Assembly (NCBI RefSeq): GCF_015706575.1
Contig: NW_024037076.1
Location: 2,976,001-3,040,000, forward strand
DNA: 64,000 nucleotides
From: Patiria miniata
Lineage: Eukaryota > Echinodermata > Asteroidea > Valvatida > Asterinidae
Reading direction: 5' to 3'
Below are positions 60,801 through 64,000 of this stretch, piece by piece. A model generated the notes under the pieces. That model was not told the DNA's origin. It worked only from the letters and a program-made list of their open reading frames with translations, and made no database searches. Position 1 is the first letter of the stretch; the number at the start of each line of letters is the position of its first letter. The position numbers and the translations under genes were made by a program.

Positions 60801-62930
60801 TCGGCTCACGTCACAGCGAGCAAATGACTCGACTCGACCAGGTTTTTTGGGGGGTAATTATTTTTTTGGTCACACAATTTGACCTAGGTGATATGTATGT
60901 GACCTATTTTCGAGTAGAATAATAGGGGTGTATGTGGTGCTACCAACTTCAAAATAGTCCTCCCCCCCCCCGGCCCCCCCCAAAAACCCAATTTTTTTGT
61001 GAGCCCCCCCCCCCCCCCCCCAAATCCTGGGTGCTCCACTGGACTTGACTGGAGTCCCTCATCAGAAGACTCGACTCGACTCCAGTCACAAAATAGAGTG
61101 ACTCACTACAACTCTGTGGACAGGCAACCCAAACATTCAAGCATATTTGCATTTGGCCACAGAATACAGTTAAAACGACCGCGCTGAGTTTGCCAACAGT
61201 TATTGCCATCATGTGACTGCACCATCCAATTTTGTAAACAGATATGACATGGTCGACAAGATGTGATGCTGTGATTGCAAGGTACTACTGACAAAAATCA
61301 ACAGAGGGAGGTGTCATCACACACCATAGCAGGCAACATATACAACGCAAGAAGGGCTGGTATAATATCAAGCTAATGATAGCACAACTCGGAGAAGAAC
61401 TGTACATTGAGGAATTACTAAATTTGAACCTGATAGGAATGATGTGCGTGATCAGTCGATTGCGCTGTGCTATCGGTTGATCATGATGTTATCGGTCGAT
61501 CGTGCTACCACCAGTCGAACACCTTTTCTTTCTAATTAATGTCTCTGGAGGATTTTTATTTTAACAGGCAACTAAAAGCTGAGATGTCCTACAGAATCGA
61601 CACATCACGCACCGCAACTGATCCCGCCCAACATATATGGTCCATTTCAGGAGGGAAATCCAAATCTCTCTGACAGCGTTTGGGTTCGTGGTGAGCAGGA
61701 GACAATTCCCTGTTGCAGCTGGCCATGCTGCCTACTCCTAGATTATGCGAAACTGACTCCACCAGCACTCTGTCAGACACGACGTGAATTCCATCTACAT
61801 AATAATAGGCTAGATGCGTGCCCCCAGTTGCCTTGCCCTATATCCCTTACCCCAATTCCTAGGCTGATTCAGCTTACATACCTGCCAAAACACATTGTTT
61901 GTGGAGTCAAATGCTTCGGCTTGGACGTCTGCCCAGAATGGAGCTATCATTTTTTCGTTGCCGGTGAAAGAGGAACTGAAAGTACTCGGGAATGCTTGTT
62001 TGAAGTTGGTAAATCTGACTCGTCGATTATTGGACAGGATAATCACACCGTTGTCAGTGAACTGATAACAAGATTAATACACAAATGTAAACAAATTGTT
62101 GCTAATTGCAAAAATAAAAGTGCTGTTTATTTATTATTCATAATGCATATTGGGGTATATGTATTGTACTGTTATTTCTTGCAAGCTCTTGGACAGTGCC
62201 GAGTATACAGAGCTTATTAATACTACGTCGGTGCACGGCAAAACCAAATATGAAATTGTAAGTCTCTCCAACGCAGAAAATACTTATCATCTGATCAAAG
62301 ATTACATTGCAATGTCATAACAAACATGTGGGTGCAAAGCAACTATTAATCAACCACAATAATCATCTCTGCCCTCACAGGTACCCAAATTATATTCTCG
62401 GTGGGGAGAAGCAATGAGTGACAAAGTGCCTTGCCCAAGGACACACACACACACACCCAGGCTGGACTGGAACCCAAAACCTGCAGGATTACCTGCAGAC
62501 CACGAATTCAATGCACCAGACCAAGAGATCACGGCACTCCACAAGTCATGCTGCTACTTACATATAGAAACTCATAGAGCTCATTGCCAAAGGGAAAGAA
62601 CTGCCGTGAAGTGAAGGTTGGGGAGATCCGATCCTTGGAAGGCAGATAGAACTGTTGAAGAAAAATATAAACACCGTCAACATATACTAGTAAAGAGAAA
62701 TTATGAAAAGAGTTTTACAAATGTCAGTCTTTGAAATCACCGCCACATCTATCCTGCATGGGTTGAGTATAAACTCATCCGACAGATTGAATGTAAAGAT
62801 TGTATTGTCTCTAGCATGAAAGTCAAGTTACTTTTTTATTGAAATAATAATTATATTAAACTCACTGATTGATAGACGGTGGAGAGTGCACTGTCTCCAG
62901 CCCCAAGGCCAAATGGAACAAGGTTAGACG
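29043..62930 (-). CDS. MUC4-like transmembrane protein: NIDO-AMOP-VWD-EGF(n)-SEA-TM, at least 50 exons
   Basis: A single minus-strand gene. Coding exons (N to C, by position) run from 62866-62930 to 29043-29096; each domain group is listed separately below. Every junction is phase-consistent: the exons sum to 7,208 nt, two spare bases plus 2,402 codons including TAG. The 5' exon with the signal peptide lies upstream of 62930 and was not found before 64000. The order NIDO, AMOP, VWD, EGFs, SEA, EGF, TM is that of MUC4-type membrane mucins and related invertebrate adhesion proteins. The protein is predicted to sit at the cell surface with a large modular ectodomain. It differs from MUC4 in having 31 EGF modules and two SEA-like domains, with no Ser/Thr mucin repeats visible. 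Function (adhesion, epithelial surface or signalling) is inference. Introns carry SINEs and simple repeats, otherwise nothing recognised. Confidence 0.9.
29322..29349. repeat. Poly-G tract (about 26) in the last intron
   Basis: Unbroken G run between the last two coding exons of the MUC4-like gene. Confidence 0.8.
30160..30390. repeat. 11-bp tandem repeat (TGATGGACTTG)
   Basis: About 17 imperfect copies of TGATGGACTTG, with GCCTTG and TATTGAC variants. It lies in the intron next to the transmembrane exon. The minus-strand frame is open only because of the repeat. Confidence 0.85.
31094..33674 (-). CDS. Two EGFs, SEA domain 2 and start of the last EGF
   Basis: EGF-like exons are 33573-33674 and 32453-32587. 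The SEA domain is coded by 31986-32104 ([20 protein letters not shown], then [14 protein letters not shown]) and 31483-31696 ([28 protein letters not shown]). The GSVVA motif is the autoproteolysis site of SEA domains (cleaved between G and S in MUC1-type proteins). Exon 31094-31184 starts the last EGF ([12 protein letters not shown]). All phases agree. Confidence 0.9.
31317..31346. repeat. (CAAA)n simple repeat
   Basis: Run of CAAA units in an intron; another such run lies at 32845-32868. Confidence 0.8.
33890..33985 (+). repeat. SINE 3' tail with (ATT)n
   Basis: TGTACAGCGCATTGGGACCT, then GAAATGCGCTTTGTAAGCAG and an ATT-rich end. This resembles the 3' tails of tRNA-derived SINEs in marine invertebrates. 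The head is missing. Confidence 0.5.
34154..38190. repeat. Segmental tandem duplication (1,506 bp, then 848 bp units)
   Basis: Sequence from about 34154 recurs 1,506 bases later with near identity across exons and introns. From about 36424 a shorter part recurs at +848 (37272) and partly again at +1696, ending near 38190. Differences are scattered single bases and small indels. Confidence 0.92.
34178..38120 (-). CDS. Nine tandemly duplicated 31-residue EGF exons
   Basis: Nine exons of exactly 93 nt: 38028-38120 (type B), 37604-37696 (C), 37180-37272 (B), 36756-36848 (C), 36332-36424 (B), 35684-35776 (A), 35250-35342 (C), 34826-34918 (B), 34178-34270 (A). Each reads E-C-x3-C-x-N-G-x3-D-x3-C-x-C-x-C-x5-TG-x2-CT. 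Type A is identical at the protein level in both copies. All have the same phase, so any number can be gained or lost without frameshift. The introns are duplicated with them: 1,506-bp units for A-B-C and 848-bp units for B-C. Confidence 0.95.
38705..40518 (-). CDS. EGF array 2: three Notch-type EGFs
   Basis: Exons 40402-40518, 39474-39593 and 38705-38824. CTNSGTC, CMNDGTC and CMNAATC each fit the O-fucose consensus C2-x4-[ST]-C3. Endings such as [10 protein letters not shown] and [10 protein letters not shown] are typical of EGF. Confidence 0.92.
39806..40010 (+). repeat. tRNA-derived SINE, family 2
   Basis: An A-box-like TGGTCCAATGG and a B box GGTTCGAACC (39861-39870) are followed by the body CTTGGGCAAGACACTTTACC and ATAAATGGGTACCTATGAAA. 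A second copy lies on the minus strand at 62375-62545. Confidence 0.8.
41104..42051 (-). CDS. SEA-like domain 1 (no intact cleavage motif)
   Basis: Exons 41933-42051, 41462-41575 and 41104-41341. The order [48 protein letters not shown] and then [27 protein letters not shown] follows the SEA pattern of strands and helices. Where cleaved SEA domains have GSVVV, this one reads DSMALL. An acidic/Pro-rich insert with two Cys is coded by the middle exon. The assignment is by pattern and less sure than the second SEA. Confidence 0.6.
42207..50623 (-). CDS. EGF array 1 (EGF 1-16), mostly calcium-binding type
   Basis: Exons: 50443-50623, 49903-50049, 49280-49402, 48422-48541, 47888-48133, 47437-47553, 46755-46880, 46407-46535, 45953-46090, 45209-45454, 44124-44264, 43315-43437, 42207-42332. 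Most modules start [DN]-[IV]-[DN]-E-C and carry C-x-[DN]-x4-[FY]-x-C-x-C (for example [24 protein letters not shown]). That is the calcium-binding EGF signature with the Asp/Asn hydroxylation motif. Exons 47888-48133 and 45209-45454 each code two modules. All exons start two bases into a codon and end one base in, except 50443-50623, which starts in phase 0. The module in 46755-46880 lacks the calcium motif. Confidence 0.92.
42611..42960. repeat. 10-bp phased tandem repeat in an intron
   Basis: About 35 consecutive decamers ACA[AC]TGTAAT without any indel; a looser extension runs to about 43045. Ten is not a multiple of three, so all three minus frames are the same open peptide, which explains the overlapping long frames. 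Confidence 0.92.
47651..47878 (-). pseudogene. Two decayed copies of an EGF exon 3' end
   Basis: The end of exon 47888-48133 with its donor (GGCAATCGGTACCATTCC on plus) recurs at 47767-47878 with a period of 112 bases, and in a more diverged form at about 47651-47766. The acceptor and first half of the exon are absent, so these are exon-end relics, not usable exons. Confidence 0.8.
48189..48243 (-). repeat. tRNA-derived SINE head
   Basis: On the minus strand GTTCCATTGGTAGAGCACCG and, after 20-odd bases, GGTTCAAGCACC form A- and B-box-like blocks. No 3' body was found. Confidence 0.5.
51330..51855 (-). CDS. Ig/cadherin-like segment and start of EGF 1
   Basis: Exons 51703-51855 and 51330-51514. 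[20 protein letters not shown] and [14 protein letters not shown], followed by GQFTWTP and [10 protein letters not shown], look like a cadherin-like or putative-Ig fold (DPDGD-x-Y, F-x-W-x-P, D-G-x-A). The second exon ends with the first cysteines of an EGF (CDCKNAGTC). Confidence 0.8.
51999..52020. repeat. Poly-C tract in an intron
   Basis: Run of about 16-19 C, with a second C-rich stretch at 52196-52212. Confidence 0.7.
52390..56286 (-). CDS. VWD domain exons and C-terminal segment
   Basis: Exons 56066-56286, 55637-55715, 54384-54548, 53521-53637 and 52390-52650. The domain opens [20 protein letters not shown], so it keeps the GDPH motif at which some VWD mucins cleave themselves. It ends [13 protein letters not shown], and [16 protein letters not shown] follows. 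The next stretch ([25 protein letters not shown]) is the usual post-VWD region of MUC4-type proteins. The VWD itself has no cysteines, so it lacks the multimerisation cysteines of gel-forming mucins. Confidence 0.92.
57591..59831 (-). CDS. AMOP domain exons
   Basis: The second part of exon 59387-59831, then 58361-58540 and 57591-57701. Landmarks are [32 protein letters not shown] and [15 protein letters not shown], followed by RRYRPPRW. The CPC..qA..D, QCCY and CC...C..Y..RP motifs define AMOP, an adhesion-associated module found in MUC4 and SUSD2. The donor chosen for the middle exon (GTAGGT at 58360) is the one that keeps phase. Confidence 0.9.
59387..62930 (-). CDS. NIDO domain exons
   Basis: Exons 62866-62930, 62562-62651, 61882-62061, 60520-60657 and the first part of 59387-59831. 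The reading starts [19 protein letters not shown] and passes [66 protein letters not shown] and [11 protein letters not shown]. These are the standard landmarks of the extracellular nidogen-like domain: fPFg...vn.nG, APFWaDvd, f.a.L.td...sy.ifnY and GrWvy. All but the last junction are in phase 0. Confidence 0.92.
60843..61041 (+). mobile_element. Diverged copy of the hAT-type MITE
   Basis: Shares CAATTTGACCTAGGTGATAT and GTGACCTATTTTCGAGTA-like blocks, the C runs and the right end (CCTGGGTGCTCCACTG) with the element at 13766-14035. The left end is lost. It lies between NIDO exons. Confidence 0.6.
62180..62275 (+). repeat. Truncated SINE, family 1
   Basis: GCTCTTGGACAGTGCCGAGT and TTATTAATACTACGTCGGTG match the body of the copy at 4588-4770. 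The tRNA-like head is missing. Confidence 0.6.
62375..62545 (-). repeat. tRNA-derived SINE, family 2 (minus strand)
   Basis: On the minus strand TCCTTGGGCAAGGCACTTTG and AATTTGGGTACCTGTGAGGG match the body at 39806-40010. The B-box region is diverged. A short (CA)n run lies inside. Confidence 0.7.
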
Positions 62931-64000
62931 CTGTTCAAATAAAGGAAACAAAAGTTAACTTTTTATATTAATGTGAGGAGAGCTTGGCAGCTTGGCTTAT
63001 TTTGTAGTTTTAATTATTCGTTTTTCAATTTACGAGATCATTAAAATGATTCCTTAGTTTGGCCAAAAAAAAATAGTTCTGCTTCCGGTTTCCCTACCTA
63101 CCCTATTCTGACAGCCCCTACCCTAATTTTTTTATGGGAAAAATGAGAAAAGAATACCCAAAACAATCAATTTCTACCTTTTACCCTTGACTGCATTCAG
63201 ATGCCTCCATATGATCACAAACAAAAAAATTGGCCAAAAACAAAAACTCACTTCCTACCTGCCCTATTTTCGAATGCCACGTAATCGGAAGCAGAACTAT
63301 TTTTTTTGGCCTTATTACAATCAGTTGGTTTGTCCAAATATTCATTAAATAATAAATTCATTTTATTTACAATGCCTTAACATTCTTTTAAATCTTCAAA
63401 GCTCATTTTTTAATTATGCAGTTCAACCAATGATTAATCCGGCTACAAGATTGATATTTGTAACTCACGTTACAAAAAAACTGACATGGCAAACATTTAA
63501 ATACAGCTGCGTTTGAAAATGTCCTCATACTTTGCACCACTGTAAGAATCTTTTCAGAGGCCGTACATCATTAGGGTGTATTAGCAATTTCTAGATCCCA
63601 CACCCATTTTTTGAAACTATACTGGTACATGAGTCTGGAGAGCTGAACATTGATAACACATACCAACTACCAGTAGTGGAAAGCGGTGAGCAAAAACATA
63701 TATGTTTTCACAGGCAGCCATGTTGCCCTACAGAAGAAACCTTTATAAATGCAAGACTTTATTCTAAACAAATTAACTTTTGTTCAAAAAAGTGAGGGGA
63801 AAGTGGCCAAGAATCTCCTCAAATTGTACTATAGAAATTCTATAATCCTGGGATATGTTATGCATTAAAACAAAATTGTAAATGAATGAAATGGTTTGTT
63901 TCAGTGAAAAAAAAATACAGCAGCTAGTTGCAAAACCCAATTATAAAAAAAAAAATATATACATGTATCCAAGGCACAAAATCAATCAAAGTAACTTTTC
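62931..64000. other. Upstream intron of the MUC4-like gene
   Basis: No exon found. An inverted-repeat element lies at 63061-63311, with ends GGCC(A)nTAGTTCTGCTTCCG and CGGAAGCAGAACTA(T)nGGCC. Confidence 0.5.

Overview
This is a stretch of an animal nuclear genome. It has no operons. Its coding exons are short, carry GT-AG splice sites and sit in a background full of short interspersed repeats. The gene content (eight-cysteine insulin-like peptides, a NIDO-AMOP-VWD-EGF-SEA membrane protein, tRNA-derived SINEs, many inverted-repeat DNA elements, poly-G/poly-C tracts) points to a marine invertebrate deuterostome. I lean to an echinoderm or hemichordate, but the sequence alone does not settle the species.

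Layout. (1) 1-3,900, minus strand: three exons of a homologue of vertebrate C6orf136 (DUF2358-type); its 3' exons lie off the left edge. (2) 4,500-9,300: a repeat-rich zone with a SINE and two large, nearly symmetrical foldback elements of about 0.9 kb each. (3) 9,430-20,760: two divergently oriented insulin-like peptide (ILP) genes. ILP-B is on the minus strand (CDS 9,652-12,492, 115 aa) and ILP-A on the plus strand (CDS 17,727-20,107, 117 aa). Both have four exons with identical phases, an A chain of the CC-x3-C-x8-C type, a B chain of the C-x11-C-x-C type and one more conserved Cys in exon 2. A decayed copy of the ILP-A promoter plus signal-peptide exon lies at about 21,700-21,865. (4) 23,400-28,400: inverted-repeat elements and three tandem arrays (61 bp, 93 bp and about 260 bp units). 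(5) 29,043-62,930, minus strand: one large gene in at least 50 coding exons. My exon chain stays in one frame throughout and gives 2,401 residues plus a missing amino terminus. Order from N to C: NIDO, AMOP, VWD, an Ig/cadherin-like segment, 16 EGF modules, a SEA-like domain, three Notch-type EGFs, nine 31-residue EGF modules made by recent tandem exon duplication, two EGFs, a SEA domain with an intact GSVVA cleavage motif, an EGF, one transmembrane helix and a tyrosine-rich tail of about 110 residues. This is a MUC4-like membrane mucin or adhesion receptor.

The genes do not form a pathway. The two ILP genes are a local paralogue cluster. The C6orf136 homologue and the MUC4-like gene are independent neighbours. 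All exon models are my own reading of splice sites, phase and domain conservation; there is no transcript evidence here.
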